A stretch of DNA of 64,000 nucleotides from Acorus gramineus (taxonomy: Eukaryota > Streptophyta > Magnoliopsida > Acorales > Acoraceae). Position numbers and translations under genes: made by a program. The notes beneath the pieces were generated by a model, which was not told where the DNA came from, did no database searches, and worked only from the letters and a program-made list of their open reading frames with translations. Positions 20,668-35,650 of the stretch are shown piece by piece. Numbering within the stretch: the stretch's first letter is position 1; each line of letters begins with the position of its first letter. Location: NCBI GenBank assembly GCA_030737835.1, contig CM060854.1:12038311-12102310 (forward strand), in the 5' to 3' direction.

Positions 20668-22981
20668 GTATGTGTTCCTTCTTTGTAATGTAAATTTTTA
20701 ATGTTTCATTTCATCTGGGTTTCTGTTTTTCTGTCTTGGGTTGGTCTAGTTGTTCCAATTTTGGGTTTTTATTATGGTTTTCTATGTGGGTTAGTTGAGA
20801 TGATGTGTTGGGGTTCTTTGATTTGGTGATTCTAAGAGTTGCTACAGTTGGGTGTTTGATTGGAGGTACTCTTTTGTAAAGTTTGGAACTTTGGAGACTT
20901 TTGGGGAAAGGAAGTGTATGTATATTCATATAAAGGATGCTGATTTGGGGTTTCCAGAGGACACCTTGGAAGATTTCAGGTGATGGTTTATCATTATTGT
21001 TGTTTTCGTAGCTTATTGAAGTGCTGCATTCATGTGGTTGTGGAAAATGACATTTGAATTTGAAAGGAGACCTTTTTGTGTGTGTGATAAGATTATGCCC
21101 ATGGAACATCATTGGCAGCAGCATATGTTATGTAATCCAATCGGAAACACTTGATGGGAAGATGTGGTTTTGGGTGATAATTGGTTTTGTGGGCGGAATG
21201 GTGACTGCCCTTGGAATAACTATGTGAAATTCCTTGGAGAAGGATATGTTTTGTCTCCTTTGACCTTATATGAACCTTTTATTTCATATATCGCTAGATG
21301 GCCATCACACAGAGCGATCCCGCATATCACAGGGTGCTGGGAGAGAGACTGGATATGATCTGAACCTTGTCAATTATTTTTTGACACAAAGTGGCTGCTC
21401 TCAAGACTCAAACCTAGGATTCTCTCCTGTTAGTCCGAGAACTTTACCATGTTTATTAAAGAAAAAAAAGAAATAGAGAGTTAGGTGACAAATAACTCTT
21501 CGTTGGAGATATTTAACTTGCAAGACTAGCATTGTCTATGCTCATGAGTTTCATGTCTATCGTCCATTGCAGTAATGTTGTGACTAAGTCACTAAGAGCA
21601 ACAATGCCTTTAATCCAAACAAGATGGAGTGGTAGATATGTTTTCTGATATTTTGATCAAAATTCTAGGAGGACTTGAGAAATATTGCGGACCTGATAAT
21701 TAAATTATTAGGATGCTTTTTCCTCAAAATAATAATAATAATAATAATTTATTAGGATGCTTAAAGGAGATAGTGAATAAGGTGATGAATATTTTGTGAT
21801 GAATATTTTGCAATGCAGTGTGTAATGCTATGGAGTGGGATATTAAAGTTCAACAAAGTTGGATTGTGGGGAATAATAGTACAGTGTGTCATTTCATTGA
21901 AGATCAATGTGAGGCTGTGGTTCATTTGAGGGACTTATGTTACTATGACTCTTTGGGGAGCTGTCCTAAGCAAAAAATAAAATGCCGTCCAGAATTTGTA
22001 GTGTGCACTTAATTCTCATATTGGTTATACACTTCTCTTTCTTGAATAAAGCTATTTTTCATTTTGATTGTTTGTCCCAATTGGCAACAATCCAAGAGTC
22101 TAGCTATCTCATTTTGGACATGAAGCTTTCTTTTTGTATACAATTGAAGATGGGGTACTTGTGAGAAAGGTGGTGGATGTGTAAAAACACTATATGGAAT
22201 ACACTAAGCTAGAAATTTCCATCAGTTTTTGTGAGCTATGATGAGGCATGTGTCCCTTCATGCAGACTTGAACTTGACAAGTTAAAAGATATTCAATATG
22301 GATATACCAATAGAAACACTATTAAGCTTAGTGGAAAATGCAACAAAAATTTTCTTTTCCCTTTTTGTACATAAAAAAAATTTAAAAGTTATTGGCTTAT
22401 TGCATTTTAATTAATTACTACATGACCACACCATCAACTATCTTTCTTTTGTGTTGCTCCTTTGACCTTATGATGACTAAGCCATTGATGGTACAAGTTC
22501 TGCCCTGGTTAAGTAAGATTAATCAGATCATCCACTAAAATGATTGTTTATGAGAACATACAATGCAAAGGATACCAATGTGATTCGCTAGAGAACAATC
22601 TTTCTGATTGTGAATGGAAAAAATAAAAACACACTTGAGGTTAGATTCTATAATTTTGCATCTCGGCCTTCTGATACTTTGCTTTATCTGTGTATTTATG
22701 TTATGGTGTCATGAACAAAAGAGCAACCGTAGTGAACACATTTTTTTTTTCCAAACTAGATTTGCATGTAATCAGGAGTAACAATTTATTGCACCATGAA
22801 CTACAATGAGAAACAAAAATATCTTGTTGTCGAGTTTTCAATTCAGTCAAAGGATTAGGACCCTAGTTTTACTTGCAAATTATTTTATTGGAAACTATAT
22901 TTTGTAAGTATACCATGCTTAAAACACTCTTGAGCTGCAAATGAAAATGCGACACGATTGATCGTTCTTTTATATTTGCAG
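20668..22981 (+). other. Long intron in the 5' leader of the PETs gene (inferred)
   Basis: A C/T-rich leader with CTCTCTCTC (20521-20667) ends in a donor GCTT|GTATGTG (20668). The next convincing acceptor before the start codon is TATATTTGCAG (22971-22981). The 2.3 kb between have no usable gene: the open frames there are short and unlike known proteins. A 20-bp (ATA)n run sits at 21731-21752. Leader introns of this size are usual for plant housekeeping genes; this one is inferred, not proved. Confidence 0.45.
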
Positions 22982-23007
22982 GTTATGAAAGGAGCATAAG
23001 ATTTTGT

Positions 23008-23043
23008 ATGGTATCAAACTATAAACCCTATCTGCTACATTGA
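23008..23043 (+). promoter_or_regulatory. Upstream ORF (11 codons) ending 2 nt before the PETs start
   Basis: ATG at 23008 opens an 11-residue frame (MVSNYKPYLLH) whose TGA (23041-23043) is followed by AA and then the main ATG. A second, 4-codon frame (MKGA) starts at 22985. Both lie after the inferred leader acceptor, so they should be in the mature leader. The spacing would favour termination-reinitiation; this is inference. Confidence 0.5.
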
Positions 23044-23045
23044 AG

Positions 23046-26000
23046 ATGACAGCTGTGTTTCCTTGTTCCATTGGCAATGTTGCTCTTTTCCCTCAAACAA
23101 CTTTCATACCTAGGAAAGGTGTTAATCTTCCAAAACCAACCTTTTATGGTCTCTCAACGAAACTAACACCATCTCAGAAGTTTCAGTTGAGCAAGTCAAT
23201 CGCACTGAGACTATTGCAGAAAAGATCAAGAATCCAAATCTTATCAGCCGTCCCTACTGATGTGGCTGTTGACATTAATGCAGCTACTTCAGCCACTGAT
23301 GCTGAGAAAACCTCAGAACCTTCTCCAACTACTACTGGTGCATCCAAAGTTCCCTCTGTTACTTCTCATTCTTCTCCGACTCAGAAAAAACATCAGAGAC
23401 CCATGAGAAAAAGTGAGATGCCACCAGTGAAGAGTGAGGAACTAAAACCCGGTGCATCTTTTATGGGGAAAGTGAGATCAATACAACCATTTGGTGCTTT
23501 TGTCGACTTCGGGGCATTCACGGATGGTCTGATACATGTTTCCAAAATGAGCGATGGGTTTGTCAAAGATGTTGGAAGCATTCTTTCGATCGGTCAAGAA
23601 GTAAAAGTCAGGATAGTGGAAGCTAATTTTGAGACCAGAAGAATCTCCTTGACGATGCGTGAAAATGATGATGTCAAGCCACAACAAAGTAAAGAGCCTA
23701 CTGGCACTACTAATAATGATAGGCCAAAATCCGCCAGAAGGAACAGTGGAAAACCTGCTCAAAAGCAAAAGGAGGCCAAGAAAGCAACCAAGTTTATGAA
23801 GGGTCAGGTTCTGGATGGAACTGTGAAGAACCTCACAAGATCGGGAGCTTTCATATCCCTCCCTGAAGGCGAGGAAGGATTTCTACCGCAGTCTGAAGTG
23901 GCTGAAGTGGTTGCAAACATTATGGGGACCTCAAGTTTGCAGGTTGGTCAAGAAGTGAATGTTCGGGTGTTACGTATATCTAGAGGACAGGTGACTTTGA
24001 CGATGAAGAAGGAAGAGAATATGGAGGAGCTGAATATGAAACTGAATCAGGGGGTTGTGCACAAAGCAACCAACCCTTTCTTTCTGGCCTTCCGCAAGAA
24101 CAAAGAAATCGCGTCTTTTTTGGATGAAATGGAGAAGCTGAAATCTGTTGCTGAAACTAAAACAGAGACTGTTGTTCATGAAGTAGAAGATTCAGGAATT
24201 CCTGGTGGAGTCCCTGATAAAGATGGGATATTGTTCAAAGAAGTGATTGAGGAAGAAATGGCGGGTGATTCGACTGATAAGAAAGCACCAATAGAAGAAG
24301 CTGAGGTAATTGCTGTGGTAGAAATAAAAACGGAGCCTGAAGAAGAAAACATATCTTTAGAAGAGGTGGGCAAGGGAGAAGAAGACATAACAGTGGCTTC
24401 ATTGAATGCTGAAGCTGCAATTTTGACCGTAAAAGAAGAGGCCAGTACTGGTTTACTTGGAGAAAACGATGTGTCTGTATCAGATCCAGTAATTGATGAG
24501 GGTCCTGTGACTGATGAAGTTAAGGAAGCTAGTGATGCAGTTGCTTTGTCTGATGCTTCAGTACCCAATGAAGTTATTGAAGTGGGATCTGTGGTTGATC
24601 CATCTGCAGACACGAGTGACACAATTTCAGAAAGTGTGGAGCCTGAGGAAGTTGTTTCCTCAGAAACTGCAGTCCTTGAGGACACTGTATCAAATGAAGC
24701 AGAAGAAGCTACAATGGAGAGTAATCTAGAGGTGGTGTCTGAGAAGCCATTGCCTGTGGAAGATGAGATACCTCCAGTAGTTGCATCAGAAAATGGTCCT
24801 TCCATTCCTGACGAAAATGGTGGTGTCATCTCAGGTGGAGAAAGAAATGATGCACCGCAGGAAAGCGTGGCCAAAGGTTTGTAGTTTTTTTTTTTATTTC
24901 CTTGTATTATGTTTATTCTCCTGTACTTATTGTGGATGATTCTTTTAACTTTGAAACATATGAAGTTTATTGCCCATATTTTAATATGAATTCAGTGGTG
25001 CTGTAGGTGTTCCACTGGGATAGCATATGATAATTTTGCAAAATAGACATCTGGGCTTTGTTTGCAAAAATATGTGCTGCTTTGATTAAAACTTGCTAGA
25101 TGATCTTTTTCTGTAAGACCTGAAATCAGATTGCAGAAATAACAGTAAATCACCATAGTTATAAACTTGTAAGAACACTCATATACAAAAACATACACAA
25201 GGACCAATGTAGATATTATATTCTTATTGGTTTTGGTTAAAAATATTTTATTGATTACTTGCAACAATTTATTTTGTTTTGTTTGTGTATGTCATGGTGT
25301 TGCCCAGTTAACAAAGGTAAAGTTTGACAATTTTTCATTAATCACAATATTATGGGACTTCTCACTCAAATTTGACATAATGGTTCGGCCAAAAGAATCA
25401 TTGGCTGCAACTCTGCATACTTAAGACAATGCTCACATGTTCTATTTTTAGTGATAGATTTTTGTTTATTTGATATACAAATGCGCAACATCTAACAGCA
25501 CAAATTTATGGTTTCATTCCACTTTATTGCAATGCTTGTAGATGATAAAATAATACCATCTTACTGACATTTCTGTTTCAATATGATGCCTGGAATCAGC
25601 AACTATAAGCCCAGCTTTGGTAAAGCAACTACGCGAAGAAACAGGAGCAGGGATGATGGACTGCAAGAAGGCCCTCTCAGAAACTGGCGGTGACATCACT
25701 AAAGCGCAGGAGTTCCTTCGAAAGAAAGGCTTAGCAAGTGCAGATAAGAAAGCCAGCAGAGCCACAGCTGAGGGTAGGATTGGCTCCTACATCCATGATA
25801 ACCGTATCGGTATCCTTATCGAGGTGAACTGCGAGACTGATTTCGTATCTCGAGGTGAGATATTTAAGGAATTGGTTGATGATCTCGCGATGCAAGCTGC
25901 TGCTTATCCGCAGGTACAATATTTGGTCACTGAAGATGTTCCGGAAGAGACAGTGAACAAGGAGAGGGAGATTGAGATGCAAAAGGAAGATCTTTTGAAT

Positions 26001-27870
26001 AAACCTGAGCAAATATGGTCAAAAATCGTCGAGGGTCGAATAAAAAAGAGGCTTGATGAACTTGCTCTGCTCGAGCAACCGTACATAAAGAATGATAAGG
26101 TGCTGGTGAAGGACTGGGTGAAGCAGACGATCGCAACTGTTGGTGAGAATATAAAAGTGAAGAGGTTCGTACGGTTCAATCTCGGGGAAGGCTTGGAGAA
26201 GAAGAGCCAGGATTTCGCTGCAGAGGTGGCTGCACAAACTGAAACAAAAGTGTCGCCCACAGTATCGATGGATCCTCCCAGTGAAGTGAAGGAAGTTGTT
26301 GAAAAGTAAGTAAAGCCTTCCTGAATACCATGTTGGATTCTCCTGAATGTTTTCTACTTTTCGCACTATAGTTCACTAGTAATTATTCAATGGGAAGGTG
26401 GAATATGTTACTATTCAGTAGTATACACAATAAACTGAAAAAAAGGATTCAGAAAAACTGAAAATTAAATTTTTTATTCCAGGTAATGGTATGGTTTTAT
26501 TAGTAACCCAACTAAACCTGACCTTGTTGGGGTGGGTTTGGGTTCCATCGAGTTTTAAGTTTTTAGCTTGGAACCCACCCGAATCTGCAACCTCACATAA
26601 ACTAGAAACTTTAAAAATTATGGTTTTCCTCTCATTTAAACCCTCTCTTCCCAGCCAAAACCCTTTTATAGGTCTTATATATATTTGATTAGATAAAATG
26701 TTTTATGTTATGTATTTTGAGATTTATTCATGAGCTTTAAATGTTTTATGTGATGAATATTATAAAGAACAATTTATGTTTTATGATTTTGAGACAGGTA
26801 GTCTCTTTATGTTGAAACAATTTATAATTTTTTATGCTAAACATAACTTAATTCTTTTAAGTAAATTTTATTATTATGTTATGTACTCCAACCACTTAAA
26901 AAAGCATGTGCAGGTATGGATTTCAAGAAGAAAAAAAAAACTGGAGTGGGGTGAGGTGGGTATTGAGTCAGACATTGTGGAGTGAGGTTTGGTTTGGGTT
27001 GCATCAAACCTGACTACAACCTGACCCATTGTCGATTCTACTTGTGACAGCAAAATTCAGGACAATAAATATTTTAAAAAAATTTTATTGATCTTATGAA
27101 ACAACGAGTTCTCCACACATCTAGCTTTTGTCTTAATTTAAAGTAAACTATTGTTTTTACAACTTGTAATACATGACCATGTTGAGACATTTCAGTTCTT
27201 TAACTTCTGAAATTCTGAACACAAACTCGATTGCAGAGCCCCAACCGTCGCAATCTCGGCTGCATTGGTCAAGCAACTACGTGAAGAAACCGGCGCAGGA
27301 ATGATGGACTGCAAGAAAGCATTAACAGAGACAACCGGCGATTTAGAGAAGGCCCAAGAGTACCTCAGAAAGAAAGGCCTCTCATCTGCAGACAAGAAAT
27401 CAAGTCGGTTAGCCGCAGAAGGCCGTATATCGTCATACATACATGATGCCCGCATCGGAGTCCTACTCGAGGTCAATTGCGAGACTGATTTCGTGGGTCG
27501 GAGCGAGAAATTCCAGGAGCTCTCTGACGACCTTGCCATGCAAATCGTGGCATGTCCACAGGTGAAGTATGTCTCTATTGAAGAGATCCCGGAGAGCATC
27601 AAGAACAAGGAGTGGGAGATTGAGATGGGGAGGGAGGATTTGAAATCAAAGCCCGAGAATGTAAGGGAGAAGATTGTTGAAGGGAGAGTCTCGAAGAGGC
27701 TTGGAGAGCTTGCTCTTCTTGAGCAGCCCTTCATTAAGGATGATGGGATGCTTGTGAAGGATTTGGTGAAGCAGACAGTGGCTGCTCTTGGGGAGAATAT
27801 AAGAGTCCGAAGGTTCGTTCGATTCACTCTTGGAGAGACAACTGAAGTTTTCAATGAACAAATCACATAA
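23046..27870 (+). CDS. PETs: Polyprotein of elongation factor Ts, chloroplastic (PSRP-7 S1 domains + two EF-Ts units)
   Basis: Coding exons 23046-24876, 25600-26305 and 27237-27870 join in frame (phases 1 and 2) to 1056 residues. The N-terminus (about 65 residues, Ser/Lys-rich) looks like a plastid transit peptide. Two S1 RNA-binding domains lie at about 131-203 ([16 protein letters not shown]) and 250-325 ([16 protein letters not shown]). Then comes a 280-residue acidic linker rich in Glu, Val and Ser. Two EF-Ts units follow, one in exon 2 and one in exon 3, each with [16 protein letters not shown] and EVNCETDFV signatures. EF-Ts recycles EF-Tu in plastid translation; the S1 part corresponds to plastid ribosomal protein PSRP-7, and the fusion is conserved in plants and green algae. 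ATG at 23046 is chosen because [12 protein letters not shown] fits the family; the preceding TTG at 23040 is not a start. Retaining intron 1 would end the protein two codons past the exon (GGTTTGTAG), leaving an S1-only form. Confidence 0.95.
24877..25599 (+). other. PETs intron 1, between the S1 and EF-Ts parts
   Basis: Donor CCAAAG|GTTTGT, acceptor GGAATCAG|CAACT. An in-frame TAG lies 7-9 nt into the intron. The intron falls exactly between the PSRP-7-like and EF-Ts-like parts, so splicing choice here could decide whether an S1-only or a full polyprotein is made. Confidence 0.7.
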
Positions 27871-28274
27871 TGTATGAACAGAAAAGAATTGGCAATTTTG
27901 TTGTGATTTTTTTTTCCCTTTAGAATGAGAGACTGCTGGGAGGAGTAGGTGTTCATTTTGTGAAGATACAGTTTTTGTGTTTCTTGGTGACTTGTTGTAT
28001 CTTGTATTGTTCATCTTCTTTGCCCAGGAATATTAATAATACCTTGATGTAGAGAAGCTTGGAATCAGAAATATTTGTTTTTTTCTTGCAGATCAATTTG
28101 AATGCGTGACAAGGATTAGAATCACAGGATGTGATATTTGGCCTTTGATGGTGCGGATTGTGGAAGAAGCAGAAGCAATTGTTTTGTGATGGGCCGTAGG
28201 GCGTGGATTTAAGTTGTCTCCATTCTCCTATACCTCGGTAGCACAATTACTCACATTAACAAGGTATATATGCA
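27871..28274 (+). other. PETs 3' untranslated region and following DNA
   Basis: T-rich DNA after the PETs stop, with AATAAT at 28033 as a possible polyadenylation signal. No further gene. A short stretch (28107-28130, GGATTAGAATCACAGGATGTGAT) recurs nearly unchanged at 31492 on the far side of the palindrome. Confidence 0.4.
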
Positions 28275-28735
28275 TTTTTTGATACCCTATCGATCCATCA
28301 TATCTTGATACAAGCAAATAATAGTCCTTGCATCCATTTTATGCCTCATTTTGGATTGATCCATCATATCTTTATACTGGCAAAGTATTGACTCATTGCA
28401 TCTATTTTGATACTCCACTTAGGATCATATGTCGACATTGGAAATGATTAAGTCATTGCATTCATTTTGCTATTTCATGCTCTTGCTAAATATGTCAAGC
28501 TAATAGAGGAAATCAAGTTATCTACAATCACAAATGATTGAGTCATTGCATCTATTTTGATACCCCATTTATATGTTGACAATGGAGGCATTGCATTTAT
28601 TTTGATAACTCATGCTCTTGCTAAATATGTGAAACTGATCAAGAAAATCAGGTTGTCCACATTAATAAACGATCAAGCTATCGCATTAGCTCCACATTTA
28701 GGATTCTTACATCATGTTATACTGACAAATGAGCG
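28275..28735 (+). repeat. Degenerate tandem repeats with TGATTGAGTCATTGCATCTA
   Basis: Blocks such as AGTCATTGCATCTATTTTGATACC and CATGCTCTTGCTAAATATGT recur four or more times at irregular 60-170-bp spacing. No coding sense; short frames here are not conserved. Confidence 0.6.
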
Positions 28736-28804
<69 letters not shown>

Positions 28805-28814
28805 GGGGGGGGGG
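28736..28814. repeat. (CT)n(TA)n(GA)n(G)11 microsatellite at left edge of palindrome
   Basis: About 28 nt CT, 23 nt TA, 15 nt GA and 11 G in a row. A matching (TC)n(TA)n tract ends the palindrome on the right (31345-31389). Confidence 0.9.
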
Positions 28815-31343
28815 TTTGATACCTTGCGGACGGGGCTCTTACGTGCGGATCGTGTCGCAGCTGTCCGGTCGCGCGGATCGAGTGACAGCAGTCCGATCGC
28901 GCGTCCAGATGTGATAAAAAAATGTGAAAAACACAAACCAAAAAAAGGACCACCGCGTATTGGAAAGGGCCACCATGTGCTCGACCGTCCGATTAGATGT
29001 GATCGGATGGGTCCAAAACAAATGAATAAATGCCCTCAAATGCCTCTCTCAACTCTCCCCATCTAGACTGTCTCTCTCAACTCTCTCTCACGAAAACCAA
29101 ACCCCGAGCACCCGCGACCCCCCGCCGATCACACGCGACTCCAGCAACCCCCCGGCGACCATCGGCGAGCATCCGTGACCATCGGCCATCCCCCGCGACC
29201 CCGATTCCAGGTTGAGCTCTCTCTCTCTCTCTCTCTCCCTCTCTCGCTGTTTATGATTAGGGTTTTTATCTAAGATTTGTGATTTTTAGGGTTTTATCAT
29301 CTAGGGTTTGTGATGATTGGGATTTTTTATCTAGGGTTTTTGGTGATTTGGGGGGGGGGAGGGTTTTCATCTAGGGTTTGTGATGATTGGGGGTTTTTTA
29401 TTTTAGGTTCCATTATTGAGTTGGTGACATGCTTAAATCTGTGTTATGAGCATATTGTTTAGTGAATGATAATAGCAGTAATATCAAATATGAAATGACA
29501 ATTTTCACTGTCTACAAAAAAAAAAAAAAAACCTCAGGTTCAAAAAAATTCAAAACTCAGTAAAGAAGGTAGAAGATACACAGCATAAACTAGAAGAAAA
29601 CATTAGTAACATTGAAATAGCCTAACAACTAGTGTGCTATAGTGCATACACACGTGTGCTACAGTGTTTGCTCTTTTTATGTCAGCATACATGCCCCAGA
29701 CACTAATAAAGTTTGCAAGAAGTCTCTCACAGCTTAGGATGACTCTCAACTAAGGCCAGGCTTTGGAAGACATCAAATTTTGAGGTTACCAGTAGTTTTT
29801 TATTTTTTTTTGTTCTCACTTTTCTGTATAACATCAAAGCAAGCATATAAATACTTGAATTTGATTTGCCATGATGAGAAAATTGGATACAACATATTGG
29901 ATTATGAGAATAAGCTCCGTTCGTTTTATGATATGTACATGATATATATATTTTTCAATTATGCAGGTATGTGCAGAATAATTGAAAACCATGTATAAAT
30001 AGTGAAATGTGAACAGTTGCCTAGATTTTGCAAATTGACCTATTTTTCTACATAAATAGTGAAATGATGTTTGTCTCACAAACCCTAAATAGTGAATCAG
30101 ACAAACATCATTTCACTATTTATGTAGAAAAATAGGTCAATTTTGAAAATCTAGACAATTGTTTACATTTCACTATTTATACATGGTTTTCAATTGTTCT
30201 ACACATACCTGCATAATTGAAAAATATATATATCATGTACATCTCATAAAACAAAAGGAGCTTATTCTCATAATCCAATATGTAGTATCCAATTTTCTCA
30301 TCATGACAAAATCAAATTCAAGTATTTATATGCTTGTTTTGATGTTTTACAGAAAAGTGAGAACAAAAAAAAATAAAAAACTGCTAGTAACCTCAAAATT
30401 TGATGTCTTCCAAAGCCTGGCTTTAGTTGGGAGCCATCATAAGCTGTGAGAGACTTCTTGCAAACTTTATTAGTGTTTGGGCATGTATGCTGACATAAAA
30501 AGAGCAAACACTGTAGCACACGTGTGTATGCACTATAGCACACTAGTTAGGCTATTTCAATGTTACTAATGTTTTCTTCTAGTTTACGCTGTGTATCTTC
30601 TACCTTCTTTACTGAGTTTTGAATTTTTTTGAACCTGAGGTTTTTTTTTTTTTTGTAGACAGTGAAAATTGTCATTTCATATTTGATATTACTGCTATTA
30701 TCATTCACCAAACAATGTGCTCATAACACAGATTTAAGCATGTCACCAACTCAATAATGGAACCTAAAATCAAAAACCCCCAATCATCACAAACCCTAGA
30801 TGAAAAAACCCCAATCATCACAAACCCTAGATAAAAAAAATCCCCAATCATCACGAACCCTAGATGATAAAACCCTAAACATCACAATCCCTAGATAAAA
30901 ACCCTAATCATAGACAGCGAGAGAGGGAGAGAGGGAGCTCAACTTGGAATCGGGGTTGCGGGGGTTCACCGATGGTCGCGGGTGCTAGTCAATGGTCGCC
31001 GGGGTCGCTAGAGTCGCATGTGATCGGCGGGGGTCGCAGGTGCTCGGGGTTTGGTTTTCGTGAGAGAGAGTCGAGAGAGACAGTCGAGATGGGGAGAGAG
31101 TTGAGAGAGAGAGAGAGAGAATCAAGAGAGGCATTTGAGGGTATTTATTCATTTGTTTGGGACCATCCGATCACATCTAATCGGAAGGTAGGTCGAGTAC
31201 ATTGTGACCCTTTCTAATACGCGGTGGTTCTTTTTTTTTTTGTGTTTTTCACATTTTTTATCTCATCTAGACATGCGATCGGATGGCTGCCACGCGATCC
31301 ACACATAAGAGCCCCGTCCACACGTCCGCGGGGTATCAAAACC

Positions 31344-31362
<19 letters not shown>
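28790..31362. mobile_element. 2.6-kb foldback element or palindrome with arms of about 1.27 kb
   Basis: The left arm (to about 30076) and right arm (from about 30099) are inverted copies along their whole length, with a loop of about 22 nt at 30077-30098. Examples: TTTGATACC at 28815 against GGTATCAAA at 31332; CACATGATTAGATGTGATCGG-like against CCGATCACATCTAATCGG; ACATAAATAGTGAAATGATG at the centre. Arms differ by scattered substitutions and small indels. Both ends abut (TA)n, resembling transposons that target (TA)n microsatellites (as described for Micron in rice). The arms hold C/T leader-like sequence and repeated AGGGTTT; open frames in them are short and not recognised. It could also be a Mutator-type foldback. 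Confidence 0.75.
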
Positions 31363-31388
<26 letters not shown>

Positions 31389-31389
31389 A

Positions 31390-32061
31390 TTTCAATATAT
31401 GATGAGGATATTTACTTCTCTTTTTTTTTTTTTTTTGTCTAAAATGATGATATTTACTTGGGGCTATAGGTCATAGACCATCTTAAAAAAACAGGATTAA
31501 AATTACAGGATGTGATGTACGAAATTACAGCAGCAGATGGAATTACATGGGCATGAAAGAGGATCATAAAACTGCCAAATGAAGTCACTCAGTATTCAGT
31601 AGAACACTCAATCAAGGCTGTCGTGGATTCACTTGCGAGTCCATAAATTGACATCGAAAATAATTGTTTAATAAAATACATGCTTTCACAAAAACTGAAA
31701 TACATACTCAATCAATAAAATATACAGTCATAATAGAGAATATATTATATTAGAAATTTCATGTATTGCATGCATCTGAAAAATGTGTCGTACGTGTATG
31801 GAACCCATTGACATTTAATGATCAAAGTACCTAATATAGCTGCAGTTTTACAAAATTCATAACCCTTTTCAGGTTGCACAAAAAGTGGGGGAAAATGGTT
31901 ATCCACTGTCATATACTCATATATGTTCATACATGAAATACATGGGTGGAAAGAAACTCTTGCTTCACCCTTCCATATATCCATGATTCCATATTACATT
32001 GAATGAACAAGATATTAAAATTTAGATTCATTTTGCGTCTTATCTCCGGCAGGGTTAACTC
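31390..32061. other. Intergenic DNA downstream of METTL5
   Basis: AT-rich. Holds the end of the (TA)n tract, a T18 run at 31419, and the 3' untranslated region of the minus-strand METTL5 gene. No other gene is supported. Confidence 0.5.
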
Positions 32062-34997
<2,936 letters not shown>

Positions 34998-35089
34998 CTT
35001 CTTCTTTTTTCAGCAGTTCATGAAACCCTACCAATTGTTTCTTTTCACACCTCTTCGAGGAGGGATTAGGAGAGACAGCGGTCAATTTG

Positions 35090-35650
35090 TAATGGCATAA
35101 CTGTTTACTAACCCGAGTTTTCGACGAATTTTTGTTGTCTGGTTCAATTCAAATCCAAACCTTAGTTTGAGTCCGGATTCTTTTATCTTTAGGGAAATTA
35201 ATTAGGATCTCTAACTCTGTGAAATGATAAGATGCGGTCACCGTACCCTCTTCCTTAGGTGTGGTCACCGTGTCATTATCATCCGATTAAATGGATTTTA
35301 ATCAGACGGTTAAAATAACCACCTCATGAAATCACATATATCCCTATGAATCATGATCCCTCTTTTTTCTCCACATGATCTCCCCTTTTATCTCTTGTGA
35401 TTCTTTTATGGACCATTTTCTTACTATTTGATTAAATGCACATTTTTTGTATGGTGATTAGAAAGTGATCGCATATTAAAAGGGAGTATAGTGTCCACAT
35501 CATATCACCTCTCATCTGACTCTATATCCATAATAACAATAAGTCTCTGGACTGTTTTAAATTTTTTTTAGGTCCCTCGGTTAGTAGTGGTATTTTCTTT
35601 AGGTCCTTCCATCTATTTTCCATCCAATCCATTATTTTTATTTCTATTTT
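35090..35650. other. Intergenic DNA upstream of METTL5
   Basis: Presumed promoter side of METTL5 (minus) up to about 35200, then AT-rich sequence with a duplicated GTGGTCACCGT/GCGGTCACCGT motif (35235, 35261). No gene seen. Confidence 0.4.

Noticed and set aside
20711-21124. 137-codon minus-strand frame in the PETs leader intron
   Set aside because: No recognisable domain and it lies within the likely leader intron; no splice or promoter support.
21340-21470. Possible tRNA-derived SINE (CAAGACTCAAACCTAGGATTCTC)
   Set aside because: Resembles a degenerate box-B-like stretch but no box A, tail or target repeat could be shown.
20668-22981. rRNA or tRNA genes anywhere in the window
   Set aside because: Looked for tRNA boxes and rRNA-like blocks on both strands here and elsewhere; none convincing.
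24176-24874. 232-codon minus-strand frame opposite the PETs linker
   Set aside because: Shadow of the Glu/Ser/Val-rich linker; the plus strand is clearly coding with correct splice phases.
27192-27956. 254-codon minus-strand frame opposite the second EF-Ts unit
   Set aside because: Shadow of the EF-Ts exon.
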